From the IMG/VR virus record IMGVR_UViG_3300050015_000940, positions 1-35,380 of that record: a stretch of DNA of 35,380 nucleotides, one strand, 5' to 3'. This DNA is from a virus. Under the pieces are notes generated by a model. It saw only the letters and a list, made by a program, of their open reading frames with translations, did no database searches and was not told the DNA's origin. Shown in pieces: positions 14,111 to 22,186 of the stretch. The translations under genes were made by a program, and so were the position numbers. Every line of letters begins with the position of its first letter. Position 1 is the first letter of the stretch.

Positions 14111-15600
14111 ACTTTAAAAACTTTAAACTTTCAAATAAAGGACTTTATTGGGGTCTTATAGCAACGTTTGCCGTTCTTTATTTCTGTGTTGGTTTTGTAT
14201 CAACACTCCACTCGATAACGTTCTTCCATTTAGCTAATACGATGGGTCTTGCAATACTTCTAGGTTTAACCTATGAAGTTGGTCAAGCATCTGTTTTATT
14301 TTCTATATTAATGACCAAGGGAAAGGAAAAATTCCTTCCGTGGGCACTTATGATACTTTTAACTGCTTTACAGGTATCTGCTAACGTTTATGCATCGTTC
14401 AAATTTATGGCGACTTCAGGAAGCAATGATTGGCAGTATTGGCAGAAAGCGATTCTATTCGGAGTTCAAGCTAGTTCACCTGAAATGTATCAAGTAATTA
14501 TATCTTGGATTGCAGGTGCTTTACTTCCAGTAGTTGCTTTAGGTATGACCGCTTTAGTTGCTCAGAATATTAAACTTATGGCTTCTGGAGATGATGAAGT
14601 AAAAGTTGATTTATCTGATGAGACTCCAGCAATACCTGTTGAAGAAATAATTCAAAATGAAGTTAATCGAAGATTAGAGGAAGCTTTAAAAGAGAAAGAA
14701 GGCGTTGAACCGCCAGAACTGGAACCAATTAAGGAACAGGAGCCAGAACCTATTAAGGATGAGTCTGAACCAGAGATTATTCCAGAACCTAGAAAGGAAA
14801 TCATTATTGAGGATTTATTACCATCTCGAGAAGATCAATTAACGGGTTTAAAAAATGCCATTGTAAATAACATCCAACAGAAGGCCTCTCCTAATGAAGA
14901 AAATCCCCTTATTGGCGAAGGTGGTGTTCAAATTGTAAGACCCCCGGTTGTTATTAATATTGGGCCGGAAAATCAGGAAGAAGCAAATGCTGAATACGCA
15001 AAAAGTCTTGATCCTGAAGTTCGAATTGGTGAAGGCGGGATACAGGTTTTAAAAGATGCCCATTCTTATGATGCAAAAGGTAACCCATTAGAAGTTGTTG
15101 AAGTAATCAGGGAAAGACCAAAACCAGCAGAACCTACCGATGAGGAGTTGGAAGAAGAAGCTAAACAATATGAAGATCAATTAGATGAAGAAGCAAGCCA
15201 ATATATGGATATACATGATGCTTCTGTAAATTTAAATGATGCTCTTAAAAATGGTCAAATTAGTCTTCTTCCAATAATGGAGGATCTTCAGAAAAAATAC
15301 GAAAGTAATAATATACCCATTGAAGATAAAAAAGCTTTGATTAATGCATTGGAAGCTATTAAACAACCTGCTACAACAATTTATACAAATCCTCCAGCTG
15401 ATGCAATTCCAGATGAGGTAGCAAAAGAAACCATCATTCCTAATGCAAATATTATTTCTTTGGAAAACATCAAGCCGGTCAATAAAGTTCAGGGGTGGCA
15501 TTTTATGAAGGAATATGTTGATGAAGCTGGCAATATCTTTGAAAAAGGAAAATATGTAGGAAATGTAAAAAATGACCCTCAGAGATTAAAAAAAGCTTAG
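14107..15600 (+). CDS. Four-helix membrane protein with long acidic tail (0-frame product)
   Basis: A 497-residue protein. Four hydrophobic segments fill about residues 13-155 (YWGLIATFAVLYFCVGFV, NTMGLAILLGLTYEVGQA, WALMILLTALQVSANVYA, WIAGALLPVVALGMTALVA). From about 160 the chain is a Glu/Pro-rich tail with repeats such as EPIKEQEPEPIKDESEPE and two similar motifs (GEGGVQIV and GEGGIQVL). It ends in a small folded piece, GWHFMKEYVDEAGNIFEKG. No known family recognised. The stop at 15598-15600 directly follows TTA AAA AAA GCT, and the -1 frame continues for 100 codons; see the frameshift site and extension entries. It is the last gene of a three-gene coupled operon. Confidence 0.75.
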   Translation: MNFKNFKLSNKGLYWGLIATFAVLYFCVGFVSTLHSITFFHLANTMGLAILLGLTYEVGQASVLFSILMTKGKEKFLPWALMILLTALQVSANVYASFKFMATSGSNDWQYWQKAILFGVQASSPEMYQVIISWIAGALLPVVALGMTALVAQNIKLMASGDDEVKVDLSDETPAIPVEEIIQNEVNRRLEEALKEKEGVEPPELEPIKEQEPEPIKDESEPEIIPEPRKEIIIEDLLPSREDQLTGLKNAIVNNIQQKASPNEENPLIGEGGVQIVRPPVVINIGPENQEEANAEYAKSLDPEVRIGEGGIQVLKDAHSYDAKGNPLEVVEVIRERPKPAEPTDEELEEEAKQYEDQLDEEASQYMDIHDASVNLNDALKNGQISLLPIMEDLQKKYESNNIPIEDKKALINALEAIKQPATTIYTNPPADAIPDEVAKETIIPNANIISLENIKPVNKVQGWHFMKEYVDEAGNIFEKGKYVGNVKNDPQRLKKA

Positions 15601-15637
15601 GAGCGAGCACTGAAGGGGATGAAATCGTACCCGCTCC
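15588..15637 (+). other. Programmed -1 frameshift signal (A AAA AAA slippery site plus stem-loop)
   Basis: The heptamer A AAA AAA (15588-15594) is in the correct phase for the 0 frame (TTA AAA AAA GCT TAG). Five bases later, GGAGCG (15600-15605) pairs perfectly with CGCTCC (15632-15637), a GC-rich stem in AT-rich DNA. Inside it GAT/ATC (15618-15620 with 15624-15626) can form a second small hairpin. This is the classic layout of a bacterial -1 frameshift signal such as dnaX. Confidence 0.72.
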
Positions 15638-15896
15638 GCAAATTGAACCAGAAAATCCCGTTGAAGAATTAAATAAGCCCTCTCCCGGTAAAGAACTTAT
15701 CGATAGGATAAAGAGGGAAGATTCTCTTAAGAGGGAAGCTGAGAAAGCTGAAAAGCTTGAAGATTATGCTTCGGTAATTATAGATGGAGTTGAAGTTATA
15801 GATGCAAAGGCAGTTCCAAAGAAGCATGAACCTGCAAAAATAAATAAATTTGGGATACCCGAGCCAAAGGAAAGATTAAGCTGGGATAAAATTTAG
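15594..15896 (+). CDS. -1 frame extension of the membrane protein
   Basis: The -1 frame is open for 100 codons from AGC at 15594 to the TAG at 15894-15896 and contains no ATG, GTG or TTG near its start. It is therefore expected only as a fusion to the gene at 14107, giving about 596 residues. The content continues the style of the 0-frame tail: acidic and Pro-rich (EIVPAPQIEPENPVEELNKP), a charged helix (KELIDRIKREDSLKREAEKA), then VIIDGVEVIDAKAVP and a conserved-looking end PEPKERLSWDKI. A homopolymer sequencing error giving a false stop is the alternative; the stem-loop argues for a real signal. Confidence 0.68.
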   Translation, partial: SLGASTEGDEIVPAPQIEPENPVEELNKPSPGKELIDRIKREDSLKREAEKAEKLEDYASVIIDGVEVIDAKAVPKKHEPAKINKFGIPEPKERLSWDKI

Positions 15897-15932
15897 TTCC
15901 CAATCAGAAGGACCAAATCTTCACGATACAAA

Positions 15933-15951
15933 CGTGTAGGGACACGCCTAC
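15933..15951 (+). repeat. Small alternative hairpins
   Basis: CGTGT-AGGG-ACACG (15933-15946) can form a five-base-pair hairpin. An overlapping pairing, GTAGG with CCTAC, is the alternative. They lie between the frameshifted gene and its terminator; significance unclear. Confidence 0.25.
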
Positions 15952-15960
15952 TCACTTATT

Positions 15961-15999
15961 TCCCTTTTGACATATTAATCTATGTCTAAAGGGATTTTT
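15961..15999 (+). terminator. Rho-independent terminator
   Basis: TCCCTTT-T-GACATA (15961-15974) pairs with TATGTC-T-AAAGGGA (15981-15994) over a six-base loop with a single T-T mismatch, then TTTTT. It ends the 13518-15896 operon and precedes the A-rich leader of the gene at 16083. Confidence 0.88.
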
Positions 16000-16082
16000 A
16001 GTGTACGCATGAAATATGGTATCTATGAAAACATATTCCCCATAAATTAATCTCGAATAAATAAATAAAATAAAAGACTTAG

Positions 16083-17687
16083 ATGGCCAACAATGTAGAT
16101 CTATTCAATAATCCTAGCAATGATTACGTATATCCAGCTCTATCTCCTTGTGCTGGTAGCGGAGATGATATGACACTTGAGTTTTTACCCAATGATCAAA
16201 TTGGAATAATTCAGGGAAGCAACATATTAGAAAGCTTGTCTTTTGCAAGTTTAAAAATTCCTGTAACTGCATTTAACTCATTTAATCAAACAATCCAGCC
16301 AGGAGAAGTTATTTTTGTTCCCGGATTAACTAAGGGTCTTACCACGAGAGTATTAGGATTTTTATTTCCGTATTTTACAACAACTGATGAATCTAAAGAT
16401 CCCTACTTTATGAAAGTGGATCTTTCAATAAATTTTTACAAGAACTTTCAATATTTTAATTTAAATATTTCTGCTACAGCTGATGTTTCTAATAACGTTA
16501 GTATTGATACGGCATTGACCATTGCTTTAACAAATGCTCAGTCTAAAGTTATTGCTTCTTACGATCCTAGTGTTCTCACATTTTCAGCAACTCAGGATGG
16601 ATATAATTTTGATATTACTCATTTGCATTTAACCCTTATTGATACTTTTACTAATATAAATTCGCCATTCCCTTATATTGGGGTTACTCAGGATTTTTAC
16701 TTAGATGCATCTATAAACGTTCCCTATGCTAAATACCCAAATTCAGCTATTCAGGGGGTTATAATGAAATTGGATTATCCCCCAACAAATTATGCACCAC
16801 CTGTAAATAGTGGCGTAGGTAATTCCAACCAATTAAATTATCCTTATAGTGCTAATTATATAAATGGAGTAAATCAAGGTCCTTACAAAACGGTTTACGA
16901 TGATTGGGTTTATATTAATCATCTTATTGATCCAGTTACGATTTATAGTCCTATTGGAATTGCTAATTTCATCAATACTATTGTTTTTGATTCTTCAATG
17001 TCTTGGAATTTTGTTGGACCAATGCTCGCACCCGATGTATCTAGTTTAGTTATAGATGGTTCTATTATTGGCAGCGTAAAAATAAAAGATTGTTCTATTA
17101 CTGATTCAAGCATCTCTCATTGCCAAATTTATAAAACTGACATTAAAGATATTTTAACTTCCATAACTATTCAGGATTCTTCAATTGAAAATTCCAATAT
17201 TAATATGGTGGTTGTATCCCCTTCTCTTAGAATCAATATTCAGAATTCTTTAATCAATGATACTTCAATCATAAACTGCACGATTAGCGATACTTCAATT
17301 TACAAGTCATTTATTTATGATGCATCCTTGATAAATTGTACTCTTACTAACTGTACTTTTGATACAGTTGATGAAGAAAATTGCACATTTGTTACAATAA
17401 ATCAAAGTGCTGATGTTTCGACATTTTTTACAGATTCGTCAACTTTCTATACCAAGTCAGTAAAATCAGTTGCTGTAGGTATGGGAGGTCCTTCTTCTGA
17501 TACTGTCATGAGTGCAGGAGATTATTTAACTTGGGTTCAGGATAATAATCTTTGGTTTAAAGTTGGTGAATTTTATGTTTGGACAACTGCTCCTGATTAT
17601 ACGGATACAAAGAACCTTATTAATGGATTCTATGTTTTCAATCCCCATAATTTTGCAGTTAAGCTTGAATACATTTTGTTTATCTAA
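16083..17687 (+). CDS. Structural protein with beta-helix-like repeat region
   Basis: A 534-residue protein without signal peptide. The N-terminal 300 residues are beta-rich and typical of virion proteins (PGEVIFVPGLTKGLTTRVLG, YFNLNISATADVSNNVSID). Residues about 320-440 form an imperfect repeat with regularly spaced Ile/Ser/Cys turns (VIDGSIIGSVKIKDCSITD, SSIENSNINMVV, SLINDTSIINCTISDTSIY, ASLINCTLTNCTF), the pattern of a right-handed beta-helix or pentapeptide-like solenoid. A small C-terminal domain ends in FNPHNFAVKLEYILFI. Phage fibres, spikes and decoration proteins are often built this way. It begins after a terminator and the A-rich leader AATAAATAAATAAAATAAAA. Its stop overlaps the next start. 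Confidence 0.65.
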   Translation: MANNVDLFNNPSNDYVYPALSPCAGSGDDMTLEFLPNDQIGIIQGSNILESLSFASLKIPVTAFNSFNQTIQPGEVIFVPGLTKGLTTRVLGFLFPYFTTTDESKDPYFMKVDLSINFYKNFQYFNLNISATADVSNNVSIDTALTIALTNAQSKVIASYDPSVLTFSATQDGYNFDITHLHLTLIDTFTNINSPFPYIGVTQDFYLDASINVPYAKYPNSAIQGVIMKLDYPPTNYAPPVNSGVGNSNQLNYPYSANYINGVNQGPYKTVYDDWVYINHLIDPVTIYSPIGIANFINTIVFDSSMSWNFVGPMLAPDVSSLVIDGSIIGSVKIKDCSITDSSISHCQIYKTDIKDILTSITIQDSSIENSNINMVVVSPSLRINIQNSLINDTSIINCTISDTSIYKSFIYDASLINCTLTNCTFDTVDEENCTFVTINQSADVSTFFTDSSTFYTKSVKSVAVGMGGPSSDTVMSAGDYLTWVQDNNLWFKVGEFYVWTTAPDYTDTKNLINGFYVFNPHNFAVKLEYILFI

Positions 17688-18157
17688 TGAGAGCTTTAAA
17701 AGTATATGAAGCCATTGATTTTACTAGAGAGGGCGATCCCCTTGACAGATTGAATATCGGAAGAAAATCTCGATCCCCTCTGTTAAGAGCTCTTAAGTTT
17801 ATGAATACTGGGAAAATGCAGGAACAATTGGATGGAGAAGCTACCAATGATTGGTTAAAGGGAAATCCATCTTTATGTAAAGCTCTTAATTATGATCCCA
17901 ATAATCCGAAAGAGGTATTTGAATGGACAAATATATGGACTATAGAAACGGATTCTTATTGTGAAGAATATGCACCAGATGATGTGGATTATGAAGTTTT
18001 AGATAATGAATTCATTCCTACCGGTAAATATTGGGGGGTATCTAAGCCTGGAGAATATGATATTCGAGAAGGTGTTATCAAGGGAACTAACATTAAAGTA
18101 ATAAAATATACAGGTAGTGGAACCTCCGGATATGCAATGAGGAAAGAATGGTTATAA
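17687..18157 (+). CDS. Hypothetical protein with N-terminal 'F-RE-GDPLDRLNIG' tag
   Basis: Unrecognised 156-residue protein. It starts MRALKVYEAIDFTREG then DPLDRLNIGRKS, nearly the same as the gene at 5023 on the other strand (MKALKVFEVANFERGG, KPLDTLDIGIKS). Beyond the tag the two proteins differ. The body is acidic and aromatic (EVFEWTNIWTIETDSY, EFIPTGKYWGVS). It overlaps the end of the beta-helix gene by one base (TAATG) and is followed 12 bases later by another tagged protein, so the three form one plus-strand unit ending at 19120. Confidence 0.7.
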   Translation: MRALKVYEAIDFTREGDPLDRLNIGRKSRSPLLRALKFMNTGKMQEQLDGEATNDWLKGNPSLCKALNYDPNNPKEVFEWTNIWTIETDSYCEEYAPDDVDYEVLDNEFIPTGKYWGVSKPGEYDIREGVIKGTNIKVIKYTGSGTSGYAMRKEWL

Positions 18158-18169
18158 AATAAATACTGT

Positions 18170-19093
18170 ATGAACGCAGAACAAATTATAGTTGATCACA
18201 AGGAATTTTATTTCAATGCGGATACTTTAGAGGATCCAAAAGTTATAAGAGTATTTCTATTCGAAGATCCCCAGCTAGAACATGTAGCTAAGAATCCGGA
18301 AGGAAAAACTAGAATGGTTGACAAAGAGCAGATTCACGAAAACCTTAATGAATGGGGTGGCGGTGGAGCTGGATATGCAGTTTGGGGTGGTGGTTCGGGA
18401 AGACAGTTTGGTAACCCATCATCTGGCGGTAGATTTACTGGTAGAGGATTTGGATTTGGCCAATCATCGAATAACAATGGGGGATCGAATTTAATGTATA
18501 CCTACAGCATTGAACCTCTTAATCAAACTCTTCAGACAAAACCTACAATGCAGGAAGAAGGAGAATATATTCATGTTGGAACAGAAATTAGAGGAAAAGT
18601 ATTAGGAAAAGATAGATGGGTTGAAGCACAGGTTCTATCTATTGAAGAAGACTCAGATAACAATACATCATCTTACACGGTTTTAGATCCCGATACAGCT
18701 CAGTCTATTAAGATAGATCCAACTTCAGCGGAGGTCCTTAAGAAAGAGCTATCTCCAGAGATGATCGTACGTGACGTTGTTGGAGAAAATTATTATCCTA
18801 GAATCGGAGAATTTTTAAATGAAAAAATAGATTTTGAAAGAACCGGGGATCCTTTAAAAGCAATGAAAATTGGTAAAGAATATTTCAAACTCTCCGAAGA
18901 TGAAATCTTCGATGTTGTAGATCAATATTTTGAAGAAGCAGAACAATTTGTATTTGCCACCTACCCCGATATGAAATACACACATAAACAATATGATGAA
19001 GCTTTTAATCAATACATCAAGGAAAAAGAACCTCGTTTAAAATACGACAAGAGAAATTTTTATAAAATATACTGCAAATATGGACCACAATAA
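18170..19093 (+). CDS. Hypothetical protein with Gly-rich linker and internal tag motif
   Basis: Unrecognised 307-residue protein in three parts. Residues 1-60 are a small acidic domain. Residues about 62-107 are a Gly/Ser/Asn-rich linker (GGGGAGYAVWGGGSGRQFG, GRGFGFGQSSNNNGG). A beta-like domain follows (TEIRGKVLGKDRWVEAQVL). Near 212-236 is NEKIDFERTGDPLKAMKIG, the same motif that begins the proteins at 5023 and 17687. It is followed by a helical C-terminal domain (DEIFDVVDQYFEEAEQF, YTHKQYDEAFNQYIKEKE). The Gly-rich linker resembles that of the gene at 5502. The internal tag could mark the start of an ancestral second protein fused here. Confidence 0.68.
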   Translation: MNAEQIIVDHKEFYFNADTLEDPKVIRVFLFEDPQLEHVAKNPEGKTRMVDKEQIHENLNEWGGGGAGYAVWGGGSGRQFGNPSSGGRFTGRGFGFGQSSNNNGGSNLMYTYSIEPLNQTLQTKPTMQEEGEYIHVGTEIRGKVLGKDRWVEAQVLSIEEDSDNNTSSYTVLDPDTAQSIKIDPTSAEVLKKELSPEMIVRDVVGENYYPRIGEFLNEKIDFERTGDPLKAMKIGKEYFKLSEDEIFDVVDQYFEEAEQFVFATYPDMKYTHKQYDEAFNQYIKEKEPRLKYDKRNFYKIYCKYGPQ

Positions 19094-19095
19094 AA

Positions 19096-19120
19096 AAGGA
19101 GCTTATGCTCCTTCTTTTTT
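19096..19120. terminator. Bidirectional terminator between convergent genes
   Basis: AAGGAGC (19096-19102) and GCTCCTT (19107-19113) form a hairpin with loop TTAT, flanked by A's on the left and TTTTTT on the right. It can stop both the plus-strand gene at 18170 and the minus-strand gene at 19103, whose last codons it contains. Confidence 0.85.
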
Positions 19121-19936
19121 GTCCTTTAACCAAGGTACCTCAAATTTGTGTATCTTAGTTTCTAATTTCCTTACATATACGTGATTTTCCGGAACGTTGA
19201 ATAGCATAATAGCATCATCTCCTTCTTTCCATGTTTCCCATCTTTTTACAGCTTCGTCTATTAATTCCTTTTTGAAATGATTTTTTGCACTCCAGTTGAC
19301 AAGTTTCTTACGAATATCTCGTCTAATCCAAGCTGCATGACCCATTCGGATTTCTTCATCTTCAAAGACATAAGTTCCCACATTAAGCGGATTTAGGATT
19401 CTTCTTGTTGGATCTGTTGGTCCAGGAGCAGAACTTTCATAGGTATAGTTAAAGAAAGTTGAGTGAATGAAGGGAACAAAAGGACGAAATGGATATACTA
19501 AATAATGATCAAAATCCCTATAATAATTTACATAGGAACAATAAGTAATGGGCCAACCCATTTCATCAATTTTATTTTTAGCATATCTAAACTGATCCTT
19601 ATCATAAAATTCATCAGCATCAATATTTAAAATATGAGAATATCCTTTAGCTCTCATAAGATTAATTCCCATGTTTCTTTTTTCACATTCCTGATTTCTG
19701 GAATAAGCACCAAAGTCTGGTTTAAATTCGATCAATTCGTCTACAAGACCTAAACTTTTTAGTCTTTCCAATTCTGCCATATCTTTTCTATCCATTGGAT
19801 TTTTCCAATATGATTTCTTTTGATATATTGCAGCTACCCAGTCAATTTGATCTCGTATTTCTAAAATTAGATCATGTAAGAGTTCTGAGGAGTCAAACGC
19901 GTTTATCGTAATGCCGAGCTTTTTAATGTGAGCCAT
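19103..19936 (-). CDS. Glycosyltransferase, family 2-like
   Basis: A 277-residue protein that fits an inverting GT-A glycosyltransferase. The N-terminus has the first Rossmann-like strand and helix (KLGITINAFDSSELLHDLIL). FGAYSRNQECEKRNMG then leads to HILNIDADEFYDKDQF, with the metal- and nucleotide-sugar-binding DxD at D106-D108. Family 2 members with this ADEF(Y) ending often glycosylate protein or surface polymer. In phages such enzymes modify DNA, virion proteins or host envelope; the acceptor here is unknown. It starts at ATG 19936, overlapping the GIY-YIG stop by 14 bases, as expected if that endonuclease inserted just before it. Confidence 0.7.
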   Translation of the reverse strand: MAHIKKLGITINAFDSSELLHDLILEIRDQIDWVAAIYQKKSYWKNPMDRKDMAELERLKSLGLVDELIEFKPDFGAYSRNQECEKRNMGINLMRAKGYSHILNIDADEFYDKDQFRYAKNKIDEMGWPITYCSYVNYYRDFDHYLVYPFRPFVPFIHSTFFNYTYESSAPGPTDPTRRILNPLNVGTYVFEDEEIRMGHAAWIRRDIRKKLVNWSAKNHFKKELIDEAVKRWETWKEGDDAIMLFNVPENHVYVRKLETKIHKFEVPWLKDKKEGA

Positions 19937-20621
19937 CTTTCTTTAGTTTTGGTTTTTTTAAATTGTTTTTTCTTTCTTCCGAAAATTTTATACCCCAATT
20001 TGGATGATTTTCACCACTTAATTTTTCACTTATTAAATTAATGGATTCTTGGGTATGATGTTTTCCCTTTATCCAGGGTATTTTATCTTTATGTGAATCG
20101 CTTTGTTTTTTAATAAAAATTTCATATCGTTTGACCCCTTCTTCTAATCCATATATTTCAATTAGTTCTTTTTTAAATCCCTTTCCCTTTCTAGAAGTAG
20201 TTGTGCCCAATTTAGCAAGTCTTTGATTTTCTTTCATCCGATTTGCTTGCTCTATTCCATATAATTCTTCATATGTTTTCCCTTTTTGCCATTCTCTCTG
20301 TTTCTTTTTTGTATCTTCAGATTGTTCAGCGCCAGAAAAACCTATGCCCCCTTTTGGACATAAATTATATCCATTGGGGCAAAGAGTTTGAAATTTTTCT
20401 ATATACTCAGCTTCTTTATGTAAGGCATCTTCTCGATCTTTACATTCCTCCAATATTTCTCTTTTAAAATTTTTCTTTCCTTCTTTTTTTACAGATTTGA
20501 GAAAATATCTGCCGCTTCCAATATAATTATCCTCAATGTTATCAGTGGCATGCGAACCGACATATTGTTTTCCAGAGATTAAATTTGTAGTAATATAGAC
20601 GTAATTAAATTCCCTAGCCAT
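19923..20621 (-). CDS. GIY-YIG homing endonuclease (YVY/YVG variant) with NUMOD-like tail
   Basis: A 232-residue enzyme whose catalytic module starts with NYVYITTNLISGKQYVGSH, then DNYIGSG and KKNFKREILE, and a Glu in KEAEYIEKF. The same blocks occur in the gene at 3640, so the two are close relatives. The C-terminal part is longer and has YGIEQANRMKENQRLA and YGLEEGVKRYEIF, a repeated helix of a DNA-binding type, plus a NUMOD3-like end (TQESINLISEKLSGENHPNWG). A late-promoter-like TATATAAA lies 23 bases upstream. It overlaps the glycosyltransferase start. Confidence 0.87.
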   Translation of the reverse strand: MAREFNYVYITTNLISGKQYVGSHATDNIEDNYIGSGRYFLKSVKKEGKKNFKREILEECKDREDALHKEAEYIEKFQTLCPNGYNLCPKGGIGFSGAEQSEDTKKKQREWQKGKTYEELYGIEQANRMKENQRLAKLGTTTSRKGKGFKKELIEIYGLEEGVKRYEIFIKKQSDSHKDKIPWIKGKHHTQESINLISEKLSGENHPNWGIKFSEERKNNLKKPKLKKDGSH

Positions 20622-20643
20622 GACTATTAATGGGTATTTTTTA

Positions 20644-20653
20644 TTTATATATC
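20644..20653 (-). promoter_or_regulatory. Late-promoter-like element (GATATATAAA)
   Basis: Minus-strand GGATATATAAATAAA stands 23 bases upstream of the GIY-YIG ATG and contains ATATAAATA, very close to the T4 late consensus TATAAATA. It follows the terminator at 20690-20723. Confidence 0.42.
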
Positions 20654-20689
20654 CGTTAAGAATTCATGGTTAATGCCAGTTCTACAACA

Positions 20690-20723
20690 AAAAAGCTCCG
20701 AGTTTTAATACTCGAAGCTTTTT
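20690..20723. terminator. Bidirectional terminator
   Basis: AAAAAGCTCCGAGT (20690-20703) pairs with ACTCGAAGCTTTTT (20710-20723) with a single mismatch and a six-base loop. For minus-strand transcripts it ends the thymidylate synthase/membrane protein unit and insulates the GIY-YIG gene. Confidence 0.85.
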
Positions 20724-20976
20724 AATAATTTTTATGTTCTTTATTTTGATCTTTACCTTTTAATAATTCCAACCATAGTTTATCAATTCTTCTTTTTCTT
20801 TCTTCAGATTCTTTATGCATCTTTCTAATATCTTTTACAGCTTTGATTGCAAGAATAAGTCCTAAAACTATGGCTATCATAATGAAAACCGATAAAGCAC
20901 CACCAATTGTTTTATCTGTTATTCCAACATAAAAATTAAGGATTTCGTCTCTGATATATCTGAATATAATACCCAT
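20722..20976 (-). CDS. Small single-pass membrane protein
   Basis: An 84-residue protein with one strong membrane helix at about residues 25-45 (GALSVFIMIAIVLGLILAI). A highly charged helical tail follows (KDIRKMHKESEERKRRIDK). The N-terminus is short and aromatic. Size and layout would suit a one-helix holin, an antiholin or an accessory envelope protein, but nothing decides. It lies 14 bases downstream of the thymidylate synthase stop on the same strand, with a terminator right at its end. Confidence 0.6.
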   Translation of the reverse strand: MGIIFRYIRDEILNFYVGITDKTIGGALSVFIMIAIVLGLILAIKAVKDIRKMHKESEERKRRIDKLWLELLKGKDQNKEHKNY

Positions 20977-20990
20977 GAGATCTATATATC

Positions 20991-22064
20991 TTACTTTTTA
21001 TATCCTGTGTGTAATTCAGCGATAATTTTTTCATGACTTTCATAACCAATCAACTCAAAATCCTGAATGGTTAAGCTGAGAATATCATCAAGAGTTTTAA
21101 GCTCTTTATTTATTTTTAATTCAGGAAGAGGAAGGGGTTCTCTCTGGATTTGTTCTTTTGCTTTTTCTACATGGTCAACATATAAATGTGTATCCCCGCC
21201 AATCCAAGTAGATATTCCAGGAATCATGTTCGAAACCTGTGCAACGATCATAAGAAGCAAAGACATTGAAGCAATATTGAAAGGAACTCCTAAAATGGTA
21301 TCGCAAGATCTCTGGTACATGTTAAGATCTAGATAGAATTTAGGAATCTCGCATTCATCCAAAATTTTCTTAATGGTTTCAATGCTATCAAAGTTAATCA
21401 TCATTCCATTATTGCGTTCCCTGTAGATATTGTGTCTCCGGTCGAGAGTGAGAGGGCGTACAATAAATTGATACAGCAAATGGCAAGGGGGTAGAGCCAT
21501 TTTTTTAAAATCTGCTGCATTCCAGGCATTAATAATATGGTATCTGCTATAGGGATTGTCCTTTAATCCATCAATAACATTTTTAACTTGGTCTACACCA
21601 TTTTGATTTCTCCATTGGTACCCATAAACTTTGCCGAGATCCCCCAGCTGGTAACCAACCCATGTACTTGAAAGAACGACAGGATCATTCCAATCAATAT
21701 CTTTTGTGTATACGGTTAGATTTCCCTCTTTTATTTTTTCAATAAATTCATCCATGGTATAGGTTTTCATACCAGGTTTGTCAAAATGCTTCTGATACCA
21801 ACGATATGCATCGCCATCCCAGATATGAACATTATTATCTACAAGGTATTTTATATTAGTCTCCCCGCGTAAGAACCAGAGAAGTTCATGAATAATGGTC
21901 TTCCATGCCATTTTTTTAGTTGTAAGTAATGGAAAGCCATCAGCTAAATTCATTTTAATAACTCCATGAGAAATTCCTATGGTATTAGGCATATTTGCTC
22001 TGCCACTTTCTTTCTCAACCCCATTATCTATAATATTTTGAAGGAGGTCTAGATATTGTTTCAT
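20991..22064 (-). CDS. thyA: Thymidylate synthase
   Basis: A 357-residue ThyA-type enzyme that methylates dUMP to dTMP with methylene-tetrahydrofolate, supplying thymidine nucleotides for phage DNA. Landmarks are MKQYLDLLQ at the start (as in E. coli), FPLLTTKKMAWKTIIHELLW, LGKVYGYQWRN, the catalytic Cys in LPPCHLLYQF, and YQRSCDTILGVPFNIAS with DTHLYVDH near the end. The start is ATG 22062-22064, which matches the family N-terminus; a further in-frame ATG at 22101-22103 adds 13 hydrophobic residues with no counterpart. Between LYQF and LNMYQRS there are about 40 extra residues (DRRHNIYRERNNGMMINF...IPKFYLDL) not present in the short E. coli form. It is divergent from the gene at 22187. Confidence 0.95.
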   Translation of the reverse strand: MKQYLDLLQNIIDNGVEKESGRANMPNTIGISHGVIKMNLADGFPLLTTKKMAWKTIIHELLWFLRGETNIKYLVDNNVHIWDGDAYRWYQKHFDKPGMKTYTMDEFIEKIKEGNLTVYTKDIDWNDPVVLSSTWVGYQLGDLGKVYGYQWRNQNGVDQVKNVIDGLKDNPYSRYHIINAWNAADFKKMALPPCHLLYQFIVRPLTLDRRHNIYRERNNGMMINFDSIETIKKILDECEIPKFYLDLNMYQRSCDTILGVPFNIASMSLLLMIVAQVSNMIPGISTWIGGDTHLYVDHVEKAKEQIQREPLPLPELKINKELKTLDDILSLTIQDFELIGYESHEKIIAELHTGYKK

Positions 22065-22152
22065 AAAGATAATTTTATTAGTTATAGCCAAAAAAATGTT
22101 CATAGTTTTAAAAAATAAATGTGAAAATATTTTTTTACTTGGGAAGTATTTC

Positions 22153-22177
22153 GTACATTTACCTTGTAATTAAAAAC
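22153..22177 (+). promoter_or_regulatory. Promoter-like element GTACATTTACCTTGTAATT
   Basis: GTACATTTACCTTGTAATTAAAAAC is repeated almost exactly at 22859-22882 (one base shorter), each about 30 bases before an ATG. TACATTTA approximates the Bacteroidota -7 box. The exact repetition before two neighbouring genes argues for a real promoter. Confidence 0.55.
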
Positions 22178-22186
22178 TTAATCATC

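Noticed and set aside
15933-15951. Riboswitch or tRNA-like element in the 15897-16082 spacer
   Set aside because: Only small alternative hairpins and a terminator are visible; no known riboswitch core or cloverleaf.
20722-20976. Calling the small membrane protein a holin
   Set aside because: Size and a single helix are compatible, but the gene is not beside the lysozyme and no family feature supports it.
22121-22186. Upstream start for the gene at 22187
   Set aside because: It lies before the promoter-like element and adds a hydrophobic leader not in the style of the protein.
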